From an uncultured Burkholderiaceae bacterium (lineage in GTDB: Bacteria; Pseudomonadota; Gammaproteobacteria; Burkholderiales; Burkholderiaceae), in contig CALMPB010000064.1 in the NCBI GenBank assembly GCA_937871985.1, forward strand, positions 1-7,550: a stretch of 7,550 bases of DNA, read 5' to 3'. Numbering within the stretch: the stretch's first letter is position 1; each line of letters opens with the position of its first letter. The notes under the pieces are model-generated. The model searched no databases. It saw only the letters and a program-made list of their open reading frames with translations, and had not been told where the DNA came from. A program made the translations under genes and the position numbers. Shown here piece by piece: positions 1-6,224 of the stretch.

Positions 1-1
1 C

Positions 2-472
2 GTCGCCACGGTCAACGGCGGCAGGATCACCCCCAGCCAGTTGCTCCGCAAACTGGCGTCCTATCCCCGACAGAACGATCTGGCCCTGGCCTTGCGCGAG
101 GTAGGCAGGGTCGAGCGAACGCTGTTCCTGATCGACTGGATTCTTGACGCTGATATGCAGCGGCGGGCGCAGATCGGCCTCAACAAAGGCGAAGCGCATC
201 ACGCACTCAAGAATGCGCTGCGCATCGGCCGTCAAGGCGAGATCCGGGATCGGACCAGCGAAGGCCAGCATTATCGGATCGCGGGGCTCAATCTGCTCGC
301 GGCCATTATCATCTACTGGAACACGCTCCACCTTGGTAAGGCTGTCGACCTGCGCCGCCGGGATGGTCTCGACGTTCCGCCTGAATTGCTCGCGCACATC
401 TCGCCCCTAGGATGGGCTCATATCCTGCTCACCGGCGAATACCGCTGGCCCAAGGGAGCCGAGCCGGTATAA
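2..472 (+). CDS. tnpA: Tn3-family transposase TnpA, C-terminal part (5' end outside window)
   Basis: The frame is open from the left edge to a TAA at 470-472, giving 156 residues. Tn3-type transposases are usually about 950-1000 residues, so only the C-terminal sixth is present. The stretch contains family signatures: GRVERTLF, the IDWILDADMQRRAQ helix, LNKGEAHHALKNAL and the EGQHYRIAGLNLLAAIIIYWNT block. The Glu in NKGEAHH (residue 64 of this fragment) is in the right place to be the third acidic residue of the DDE catalytic site. The TTG at 41 is only an internal in-frame codon, not a real start, because homologous sequence continues to its left. The enzyme cuts and joins the 38-bp transposon ends during replicative transposition, and a matching end lies downstream at 1632-1669. 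No frameshift or internal stop is visible, so this part looks intact. The family call is secure. Confidence 0.95.
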   Translation, partial: VATVNGGRITPSQLLRKLASYPRQNDLALALREVGRVERTLFLIDWILDADMQRRAQIGLNKGEAHHALKNALRIGRQGEIRDRTSEGQHYRIAGLNLLAAIIIYWNTLHLGKAVDLRRRDGLDVPPELLAHISPLGWAHILLTGEYRWPKGAEPV

Positions 473-514
473 AATTGTCCGGTAAATCTATGATCTGTAT
501 CTGCAAGAAAGACG

Positions 515-1165
515 ATGGGCCAGTCCAAGGATAAACCGCCAACCGAACGTGCGATCCGCGCCTTGCTCGACAAGCATGCCTGTCCGGTTCCTTACCACGA
601 AGTGAGGACGCGGCTGCTGGGCAACATCGCTTGTCCCGATCCCGCCGTGCAACCCATGGCGGTCATTGCCGGCCTGTGGGGTGGATCCTTGCCCGAGTTT
701 GACAGCGTGGATGACGCCAATGCGCTGCTTGGCGCCCTGATCATGGGCCTGTGGAATGAACTGGCCGACCATCAGGACCCAAAGAAGCCATTTCGAGCCA
801 CTCGTGTTCCTCTGGAGCCAACCAGCGCCAATCTGGGAAATCTGGGCATGGTCCGCGCGCAGGAAGTCGAAGGTTTTGTGGAAGGCCTGTTCAATGGCGA
901 GGAGGAAGCCGGGCTGCCCGAACGCGCCCATGAAGCAGTCACGCATCTCGGGGAAATCAGAGCGATGATGGCGGGCGTCGCCGACCTCATCGAACGCACC
1001 AGGGACGAACCTGAGGATCGCGGGCAAATCAAAGAGACTATCAAGCATCTGCGGGTGATGACCGAGATCATGGAGACCGAGATCCATGCCGCGGTTCTGG
1101 CCTGCACGCGGGCGCGCAGCCAAGCCCTTCCCGGTATCACCACGCCGTGGGGAACGCGGCATTGA
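515..1165 (+). CDS. Conserved hypothetical protein carried by the Tn3-family transposon
   Basis: This encodes 216 residues from an ATG preceded by AAGAAAG, a fair ribosome-binding site. There is no signal peptide or membrane segment, so it is probably cytoplasmic. The N-terminal half contains the motif CPVPYHEVRTRLLGNIA, then LWGGSLPEFDSVDDAN and ALIMGLWNELADHQ. The C-terminal half is helical and charged, with GFVEGLFNGEEE, LPERAHEAV and a long helix ending in a Cys-Thr-Arg-Ala-Arg stretch. I remember similar proteins next to Tn3-type transposases in alphaproteobacteria, with loose likeness to UPF0149/YecA-type proteins, but I cannot confirm this and assign no function. It starts 42 bp after tnpA, and its TGA overlaps the likely TTG start of the next gene, so the two are probably translated together. 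Position inside the terminal repeat makes it a transposon passenger or an accessory transposition gene. The long minus-strand frame opposite it is a shadow. Confidence 0.85.
   Translation: MGQSKDKPPTERAIRALLDKHACPVPYHEVRTRLLGNIACPDPAVQPMAVIAGLWGGSLPEFDSVDDANALLGALIMGLWNELADHQDPKKPFRATRVPLEPTSANLGNLGMVRAQEVEGFVEGLFNGEEEAGLPERAHEAVTHLGEIRAMMAGVADLIERTRDEPEDRGQIKETIKHLRVMTEIMETEIHAAVLACTRARSQALPGITTPWGTRH
1149..1153 (+). promoter_or_regulatory. Ribosome-binding site deciding the TTG start at 1162
   Basis: GGGGA lies 8 nt before the TTG and inside the end of the upstream gene. It supports TTG 1162 over GTG 1147 and implies translational coupling of the two transposon genes. Confidence 0.5.
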
Positions 1166-1611
1166 ACCAGAATTTGGATGCGGAGCAGCGTCTTCGCGAA
1201 AAGCTGCGCAAGATCGAAGCCCTGTTCGCCGGCGCCGCCACGGCAGGCGAAAAGGCCGCAGCGGGGGCCGCCGCAGAACGTATCAGGCGCCAGTTCACCG
1301 AAACGAGCCGCCGCGAAGCGTCGGAAGAGTTCAAGTTCTCGATTCCAGACCCGTGGTCCCGGCAGCTCTTCACAGCCCTGTGCAGGCGCTATGGCATCAA
1401 GCCGTTCCGCTATTCACGCATGCACCGCCAGACCGTGATCGTCCATGCGCCCGTCAGTTTCATCAACCAGGTCCTGTGGCCCGAGTTCGAGGAACTCAGC
1501 GAGGCCCTCTCCGCCCATCTCCTCGAGATCACCAATCGGATCATCCGCGAGGAGGTCTATGCGACGCCCGGAGAGGCCGATGAAATTGCTGAGCCAGCAC
1601 GGCTACGATAG
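1162..1611 (+). CDS. Conserved hypothetical protein, DUF2786-like N-terminus, carried by the transposon
   Basis: This encodes 149 residues from a TTG at 1162. I prefer it to the GTG at 1147 because GGGGA at 1149-1153 lies 8 nt ahead of it, whereas nothing like a ribosome-binding site precedes the GTG. The TTG overlaps the upstream TGA (TTGA), the usual arrangement for coupled translation. The N-terminus (LREKLRKIEALFAGAATAGE followed by an Ala-rich helix and RIRRQF) resembles the short helical start of DUF2786 proteins. The middle (FSIPDPWSRQLFTALCRRYG and FRYSRMHRQTVIVHAP) and the end (QVLWPEFEELSEAL, then TNRIIREEVYA) look like a conserved compact domain. There is no signal peptide or membrane helix. 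Its stop lies only 20 bp before the terminal repeat, so it belongs to the element. The function is unknown and the DUF2786 likeness is tentative. Confidence 0.82.
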   Translation: MNQNLDAEQRLREKLRKIEALFAGAATAGEKAAAGAAAERIRRQFTETSRREASEEFKFSIPDPWSRQLFTALCRRYGIKPFRYSRMHRQTVIVHAPVSFINQVLWPEFEELSEALSAHLLEITNRIIREEVYATPGEADEIAEPARLR

Positions 1612-1631
1612 GGAAAAGCCTTGACTGATCG

Positions 1632-1669
1632 CTTAGGGTGTCATTTCGCCCCCTACCGGAACTGACCCC
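1632..1669 (+). repeat. Tn3-family terminal inverted repeat (right end, 38 bp)
   Basis: Read outwards from tnpA this segment begins CTTAGGG and ends GACCCC and is exactly 38 bp. Read inwards it therefore starts GGGGTC and ends CTAAG, which is the canonical form and length of Tn3-family ends. It lies 20 bp after the last transposon gene. The partner end would be left of the window, so the repeat cannot be matched here. The next five bases (1670-1674, AATAA) are AT-rich and could be one copy of the 5-bp target duplication made by this family. The end also overlaps the beginning of the open frame that continues into the membrane-protein gene. Confidence 0.82.
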
Positions 1670-1676
1670 AATAAGC

Positions 1677-2258
1677 GTGCCTAAGTTGATCGACATCGGC
1701 AGCGCCATGGGCGTGCTGGTCGGCGGCGCGGGAGCGGTCGCATCGCAACTACCCGGCTTGTCCTTCTTCACAAGCAATGCACCGCCATCCTTCGGCCTGT
1801 TGAGTCTGATGACGAGTGGCATCACGCTTGCGATCTTCGTCAGGGTGCTGACAACCACATCGGCAAGCCATGACCGAAGCCGGACCGGGCTAGTCGCGAT
1901 CAGCGGCGCGATCGTGCTCGCGTTAACCTATGCTGGCCTGCTCGGTTGGGTCACGGTCTCAGCGCCTCAGGAGACAGGCGTCGCCCAGCGCTTCCAGATC
2001 GGGTTCGGGCTGTCGAGCTTCTCGCTAACGGAGGAAGCGAAGGTCCTGCTCCAGGCGACCCCCGGCGGCGCCACGCCAGAGGACCTGATGCTGATGAAGG
2101 GCGCGTTCCGGCCTGGCGGGCCGCAGCTCTTGTGGAAATCGTGGACGATCACGCTTGCCTGGTCGCTGCTGACCGCAGTGTTCCTTCTCGCTTATGGGCT
2201 TTGGTCGTTCGGGCTGGCGTGTGTCGGGTCGCGGATGGTGGCTTCCAGAAGCGGATAG
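1677..2258 (+). CDS. Inner-membrane protein with four predicted helices, 5' end abutting the transposon
   Basis: The frame runs from GTG 1638, but that codon lies inside the terminal repeat, so native sequence can only begin after 1669. I list GTG 1677, the first possible start beyond it; TTG 1686 and ATG 1707 are alternatives and none has a good ribosome-binding site. From 1677 it is 193 residues. Hydrophobic segments lie near residues 7-25, 39-58, 72-94 and 157-185. Arg and His residues between helices 2 and 3, and Arg residues at the C-terminus, place those parts in the cytoplasm. The roughly 60-residue loop 95-156 should then face the periplasm. I do not recognise the family. It lies 25 bp upstream of an exported metalloprotease-like gene and is probably its operon partner. 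The original N-terminus and promoter may have been lost or separated by the insertion, so the gene may be truncated. Confidence 0.7.
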   Translation: MPKLIDIGSAMGVLVGGAGAVASQLPGLSFFTSNAPPSFGLLSLMTSGITLAIFVRVLTTTSASHDRSRTGLVAISGAIVLALTYAGLLGWVTVSAPQETGVAQRFQIGFGLSSFSLTEEAKVLLQATPGGATPEDLMLMKGAFRPGGPQLLWKSWTITLAWSLLTAVFLLAYGLWSFGLACVGSRMVASRSG

Positions 2259-2270
2259 GGCCAGAAGCAT

Positions 2271-2280
2271 AAGGGAGAGG
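2271..2280 (+). promoter_or_regulatory. Ribosome-binding site of the metalloprotease-like gene
   Basis: AAGGGAGAGG lies just upstream of ATG 2284. It marks this ATG, rather than codons upstream inside the membrane-protein gene, as the start, and the signal peptide begins exactly there. Confidence 0.7.
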
Positions 2281-2283
2281 TTG

Positions 2284-3723
2284 ATGCAACTTGCCATAAA
2301 GTTATCGGCGTTCGTATCGCTCATCGCCTTGCCGGGACTGGCGCTCGCGGCCCCAACGGTGTCCTTCTGCGCCGATGCGCAGAAAGCATTGCTGGCACGA
2401 CCCGCCGCTCCGATTGCCTTCCTGTCCGACAGCGATTCTGCCTATGCCTATCTTGAAGCGCGTCAGGAGCTCGCCTTCGAGGACAACCCAAGCGTTCGGC
2501 GATGGACCGGCAACGCCGAGGACGAAGCCGCGATACGCGAGGTCATCACCGCGCTTGATCAACGCGTAGGGAGCGAAGCGGGCGGCTATGCCGCAATCTA
2601 TGGGCACATCCTCGCACAGCTTCAACAGGCGATGCCGACCCGGTTCGAGGATCCGCGCTCGATATACATTCTCTGCTCGGTGGGACTCGCAGTGCATGCA
2701 GAAATCGCCCGCGAGATACCAGGCTTCGTCATGCCCTACTTGGGAACACTGCCCAGCGGCACGCTAAATGCCCGCGCGCTTAGCGTTCCCGGATCCCCCG
2801 CCGAGTTGGTGACGGTAAACTTCAGCCTATTCACCTTTGTCCATGAGTTGGGCAAGATCGGGCTTGGGACGATCCGGATCGAGGAGAAGGGCGATCAAGT
2901 CGTGATCGACCTGTCCGACAGCTATTTCGACGCGATCCGCAGTGACCCTGAATTTCTCGTGCGCTTCTCTAAGGCGCTCGAGGACTTCGCCAACCAACGT
3001 CTTATTCGCGGGCATGCGCCGCCGCGCGCGCTCGACGACCCGCTACTCCAAGTGATGAACGCCGCGCTCGAAGAGTTCGTCATCGCACATGAGTTCGCGC
3101 ATCTTGTGCTCGGTCACACCCGCCGCGACCTGGGGCCAGCGGGCGATTTCGGTGAGACGCAGCCGCTATCGGACGCGGTCCTTCGACAGCGCTGGGGCGA
3201 GGAGGTGGTCGCCGACCTCTATGCTGCGGCGCTAGTGCAGCGCATCTCAATGGCGCGGAACCGTGCAGCCCCAACGGATTCGCTGGAGAGCGAGCTTGGT
3301 GAATTCGTGCGATACGCGCCGGTCCTGTTCTTCCAACTGAACCAGATCGCGGAGGAGGCGCGCTATGTGCACGATCAAACAAAGGCGCCGCCCGAATTCA
3401 CCGGTGACGACCGCGCTGCAGTGCTGGGCTTTCTTGGCGAGGCGGCGGAAGCGCAAGGTAGCAGCCTGGGCGGCGAGCCTATAGCCTCAGTCACGGCGCT
3501 GCCGGTTCCCGCGATCGTGCGGCAGTTTGGAGATCACCCACCGTCTTGGGCGCGCAGAGCGCTGGTCGCGGCCTATTGGAGGAGCCAGACGCCGAAGCCC
3601 AAGAGTGATACCGAGATCGCGCTGGGGATGGTTGCAATCACCATGGGAAACAATCTCGAACAAATGTGGTCAGACATGGCGCCGATCTGGGTCCGGATCG
3701 CGCAGCAGGAGCGAGGCCAATAG
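2284..3723 (+). CDS. Exported HExxH zinc metalloprotease-like protein
   Basis: This encodes 479 residues. The start at ATG 2284 is chosen for its strong ribosome-binding site and because the protein then opens with a Sec signal peptide: a Lys at position 6, a hydrophobic core, and an ALA-AP cleavage site after residue 22. The mature protein should be periplasmic or secreted. The active-site motif is HEFAH at residues 269-273, within EEFVIAHEFAHLVLGH. An ExxxD motif (EVVAD, residues 307-311) follows 34 residues after the second His. This pairing is the gluzincin pattern, as in M48-type peptidases, with the two His and Glu307 as probable zinc ligands and Glu270 as catalytic base. The roughly 245 residues before it and 170 after it match no family I recognise. 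Cys29 and Cys131 could form a disulfide. It is flanked at 25 and 38 bp by a membrane protein and a transglutaminase-like protein. The substrate is unknown; envelope protein turnover or maturation is an inference. Confidence 0.88.
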   Translation: MQLAIKLSAFVSLIALPGLALAAPTVSFCADAQKALLARPAAPIAFLSDSDSAYAYLEARQELAFEDNPSVRRWTGNAEDEAAIREVITALDQRVGSEAGGYAAIYGHILAQLQQAMPTRFEDPRSIYILCSVGLAVHAEIAREIPGFVMPYLGTLPSGTLNARALSVPGSPAELVTVNFSLFTFVHELGKIGLGTIRIEEKGDQVVIDLSDSYFDAIRSDPEFLVRFSKALEDFANQRLIRGHAPPRALDDPLLQVMNAALEEFVIAHEFAHLVLGHTRRDLGPAGDFGETQPLSDAVLRQRWGEEVVADLYAAALVQRISMARNRAAPTDSLESELGEFVRYAPVLFFQLNQIAEEARYVHDQTKAPPEFTGDDRAAVLGFLGEAAEAQGSSLGGEPIASVTALPVPAIVRQFGDHPPSWARRALVAAYWRSQTPKPKSDTEIALGMVAITMGNNLEQMWSDMAPIWVRIAQQERGQ

Positions 3724-3749
3724 TCTCGCACGATCATCATACCACCGAC

Positions 3750-3756
3750 AAGGAGG
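3750..3756 (+). promoter_or_regulatory. Ribosome-binding site of the transglutaminase-like TPR gene
   Basis: AAGGAGG, a near-perfect Shine-Dalgarno sequence, ends 5 nt before ATG 3762. It fixes the start there, although the same frame is open further back into the upstream gene. Confidence 0.8.
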
Positions 3757-3761
3757 CCGCC

Positions 3762-4898
3762 ATGCTGAAGACCCCATTGCCCAAATGGAGCGCAGGCTTC
3801 CGGCCGATCGGCGCCGCCGCAATCTGTCTGCAGGCCTTCACAGCGCTCACCGCCGCCGCGCAGGTTGCCGCTGCCACTTGCGGAACCGGCTATGCGCCAC
3901 CCTTCGCCGCTTCCGCACCAAGGCGAGACTGTCCTGAGGCGATCCCGCGTCATTATCAACCTCGCTACAAGGGCATAGGCTACGAGATCCTCGATATCGA
4001 GTCCAACGCCTGCTTCGTGCCCGACAGCGCCTATGCGCTGCTCGACGATATCGTTGAGCGAACCCTCGCCCGGCTCACGCATGCGGAACGCGTCGGAAAG
4101 GGCATGCTTGCAAGGGATCGGGCGCTCGCCGTGAGCAAAGCAATGGATGCAACGCTGATCGAAATGGGCTTCGGTCTGTACATTCCGACCGAAACCTTGA
4201 GCGACGCGCTTGTTTCGCGGGCGCCTGCGGGTCATCCGCCAGCCCATATCGAGGATTGCGACACTGCGTCGCTGATATTGCTTACCATCGCTGAAGTGCT
4301 CAACATTCAAGCAAATCTCGTGGAGATCACGCTGCGAAGCGGCAGCCAGCACAACTATGTATGCTGGCCACTGGACGGCCAGCAGGTCGATTGGGACACC
4401 AATGCGCGCGACGTTTGCGAGACCCCGGCCGGACAGCCAGCCTTTCAGGGGAAAGCGATGTTGCGCAAGGAGACTCTCGCCTACGCGTATCGCCTTCGCG
4501 GTGGGCTCTGGAAGCGCCGCAAAGATTATGATCGAGCCGTGGCAGACTATATGACGGCAATGCGAGACTGGCCTGCCAGTCCAGCGGCTTACAATAATTT
4601 CGCATGGATCGTGGCCTCGGTTGAATGGCCAGCCCGCAAGTCGCTATATGCGCATGCGCTTGCCGCCGCTGAGCGTGCGGTTCAGCTGCAAGACGCATCC
4701 GAATTGTCGGTCTTGACCCGCACCGATCTCGGCAACTATTACGATACTCTTGCTTGCCTGCAAGCCTATGCGGGTGACTTCCAGAAAGCTGCGGACACCG
4801 AGCGCCGCGCGATAGCAACGTCGCCACAAACGGAGTTCGAGGAGCGACTGGCTAACCTAATCGGCCCAGATCCGAAGGACTGCACCAGTGCGCCGTGA
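3762..4898 (+). CDS. Exported transglutaminase-like protein with C-terminal TPR repeats
   Basis: This encodes 378 residues. The N-terminus (about 38 residues, basic then Ala-rich hydrophobic) is a signal peptide or uncleaved anchor; cleavage near AAA-Q (33/34) or AAA-T (38/39) is plausible. The middle domain carries a transglutaminase-like triad: Cys166 in EDCDTASLILL, His197 in SQHNYVCW and Asp212 in VDWDTN. Their order and spacing match the papain-like fold of transglutaminase-like and SirB1-type domains. The C-terminal part has TPR units: about residues 240-273 (YAYRLRGGLWKRRKDYDRA then DWP), a helix pair starting YNNFAWIVAS, and about 325-356 (YDTLACLQAYAGDFQKA then TSP). SirB1-type proteins share the order transglutaminase-like then TPR. 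It could be a cysteine protease, an amide cross-linking or cleaving enzyme, or an inactive binding protein. It starts 38 bp after the metalloprotease-like gene and precedes a strong terminator, so it is probably the last gene of the operon. Confidence 0.85.
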   Translation: MLKTPLPKWSAGFRPIGAAAICLQAFTALTAAAQVAAATCGTGYAPPFAASAPRRDCPEAIPRHYQPRYKGIGYEILDIESNACFVPDSAYALLDDIVERTLARLTHAERVGKGMLARDRALAVSKAMDATLIEMGFGLYIPTETLSDALVSRAPAGHPPAHIEDCDTASLILLTIAEVLNIQANLVEITLRSGSQHNYVCWPLDGQQVDWDTNARDVCETPAGQPAFQGKAMLRKETLAYAYRLRGGLWKRRKDYDRAVADYMTAMRDWPASPAAYNNFAWIVASVEWPARKSLYAHALAAAERAVQLQDASELSVLTRTDLGNYYDTLACLQAYAGDFQKAADTERRAIATSPQTEFEERLANLIGPDPKDCTSAP

Positions 4899-4948
4899 GG
4901 CGGGGCACCGATCCGGTCCCGGGCGTTGTTCGCGACTCCCCAACAACC

Positions 4949-4985
4949 CTTGCGCGGTTGCATACCTCAACGCGCGAGAATTTTC
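4949..4985 (+). terminator. Rho-independent terminator after the three-gene cluster
   Basis: The left arm (4949-4960, CTTGCGCGGTTG) pairs with the right arm (4968-4978, CAACGCGCGAG) across a 7-nt loop, with one bulged G and one G-T pair. AATTTTCT follows at once. It lies 50 bp after the stop of the transglutaminase-like gene. A smaller GC hairpin (4901-4921, with ACCG-ATC-CGGT at its tip) comes directly after that stop but lacks a T run. The T run is only on the plus strand, so termination applies to the operon. Confidence 0.65.
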
Positions 4986-5266
4986 TGAGCGTCGACCACG
5001 CGGATGTCATCGATCTTAGCGGTTGACGATGTTGATCGAGTAGATCCTGGCCGCGATCCCGGTGAGCACAAGAACCTATGGCGGCTTCGAGGCATCCCCA
5101 TCATGCGCGCCTAACTTGTTTTCGCGCTATTCGATCTCCCTGGTTGTGACCGGCGAACGACTGCGTTTGTAAACAGTGGTTGTTTGCTGAAATAGTCTTT
5201 CCAGAATCCTGCTAATCGTTTATGTCTTTTATCGTCTCTTACGCAGTTGCCGGCGATTAACGCACC
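4986..5266. other. Gene-free stretch between the operon terminator and the FRG gene
   Basis: I find no convincing gene here. A minus-strand frame with a hydrophobic, protein-like C-terminus (reading LVLTGIAARIYSINIVNR, stop at 5016-5018) is preceded directly by an in-frame TAG, so at most it is a decayed remnant. From about 5165 to 5240 the DNA is clearly more AT-rich than its surroundings and probably holds the promoter of the FRG gene. I could not pick a -35/-10 pair with acceptable spacing. The small palindrome GTTTGTAAAC lies in this part. Confidence 0.4.
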
Positions 5267-5270
5267 GGAG
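5267..5270 (+). promoter_or_regulatory. Ribosome-binding site deciding the FRG gene start
   Basis: GGAG sits 6 nt before ATG 5277. It touches the in-frame ATG 5271 directly and is too close to serve it, and it cannot serve TTG 5247. Confidence 0.55.
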
Positions 5271-5276
5271 ATGGTC

Positions 5277-6224
5277 ATGTCGACGCAGCATACGGGAGAT
5301 TTGCGAGAGCCAAGCGCCGCCGACGCCTTGTCATGGATGCGCGAACAGGTCTCAGACACTAGTCCGGTCCTGTTCCGCGGTCAAAGAGAACTCTATCCAA
5401 CTATCTTTCCGTCGCTCCTGCGACAAGACATCGCCGAAGAGGATCGGCAAAAATGGTGGCGCGTCCTGCGCAGGTTTGTGAGTAGCCGAACCGGGATCGC
5501 CGGTTACGAAATACGTTCTGCGCACGACGCCGTGTCAATCGTCCAGCACTATCTCGTCAAGTCTCCTGTCATAGATCTGACCGGCACTCCCGAGGTCGCC
5601 CTCTATTTCGCGATCAAGAACGCATCGCGGGAGAAGTTACAGGTCGTCTATCGCGCCCGCGTCGGCATATTGCAGGAAGCGGGCTTTGTGGTCAGCGACC
5701 ATGACTTTCTTACCTTGCCGCTCCAAGAGGGTGGACTCAAACATCGATGGTTGCGGCAGAACGGCTTCACGGTCGGTCTGCCCGATTGGACCAACCTCGA
5801 CGGAGCACGAACACTTGATTTTGCATGCCTACCTGGTGTGGAGAAATTCCTCTTTCGCGCGCAGCCACATGAGAAAGCCCTGGTCGCCGCTCTAGGAGAC
5901 TTGGAAACGGTCGAAGGCGACCCGCTCGCTGCATCGGTGAGGGGAATGTTCGAGAGCGTCGCGCGGTCGCTGGGCTGCCATGCAAAGGTGCGTGAAATGA
6001 TGCCCTGCTCTGGAACAGTTGATGCACACGCTTGCCTTATTCGCGAACTTCAATCCCTCGCTCAGCGTTCTCGTGCGCTCAGGCTACCAAGTTCCGATGT
6101 CTCCGAGATTGAGCGACTGCTCCAGGACGCTGAGTACGGTATATGGGATATGGGACACTCGGCCAGCCTCGAATACTGGACCGACAAGGTGAATACGGCG
6201 GCAAGCGTACCAGAACCCTTCTAA
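5277..6224 (+). CDS. FRG-domain protein
   Basis: This encodes 315 residues from ATG 5277 (GGAG 6 nt upstream), ending TAA followed at once by an in-frame TAG. It has no signal peptide or membrane helix, so it should be cytoplasmic. The FRG domain covers roughly residues 20-170. It shows the name-giving FRGQ (33-36) with a following PSLLRQ, then QHYLVKSPVIDLTGTPEVAL with YFA (90-112), the counterpart of the usual QHYG-x-PT-x-LDWT segment, and RQNGF (160-164). The rest is helical and unrecognised. The domain is named for its conserved Phe-Arg-Gly and occurs widely in bacteria and phages; I know of no settled biochemical activity. In many homologues a Gly and a Thr occur where this protein has Leu93 and Pro96 or nearby, so the second motif is slightly divergent. 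It appears to be transcribed alone, between a gene-free stretch and a decayed region, which fits sporadic acquisition. Confidence 0.88.
   Translation: MSTQHTGDLREPSAADALSWMREQVSDTSPVLFRGQRELYPTIFPSLLRQDIAEEDRQKWWRVLRRFVSSRTGIAGYEIRSAHDAVSIVQHYLVKSPVIDLTGTPEVALYFAIKNASREKLQVVYRARVGILQEAGFVVSDHDFLTLPLQEGGLKHRWLRQNGFTVGLPDWTNLDGARTLDFACLPGVEKFLFRAQPHEKALVAALGDLETVEGDPLAASVRGMFESVARSLGCHAKVREMMPCSGTVDAHACLIRELQSLAQRSRALRLPSSDVSEIERLLQDAEYGIWDMGHSASLEYWTDKVNTAASVPEPF

Noticed and set aside
488..1162. Long minus-strand open frame opposite the first transposon passenger gene (224 codons)
   Set aside because: It is a mirror of a GC-rich gene. The plus-strand frame has a ribosome-binding site, protein-like motifs and coupling to the next gene, while the minus-strand translation is rich in Arg, Gly and His without recognisable motifs.
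3573..4352. Minus-strand open frame of 259 codons spanning the end of the metalloprotease-like gene and the start of the next
   Set aside because: It crosses two well-supported plus-strand genes with signal peptides, and its translation shows no domain I recognise.
5016..5080. Minus-strand hydrophobic tail (LVLTGIAARIYSINIVNR) that resembles the end of a membrane transporter subunit
   Set aside because: An in-frame TAG lies directly before it and no open frame supports it upstream. It is too short to call even a pseudogene with confidence.
5111..5359. Minus-strand frame of 82 codons overlapping the FRG gene start
   Set aside because: It overlaps the FRG coding region, lacks known motifs and is explained by chance in a mixed-composition stretch.
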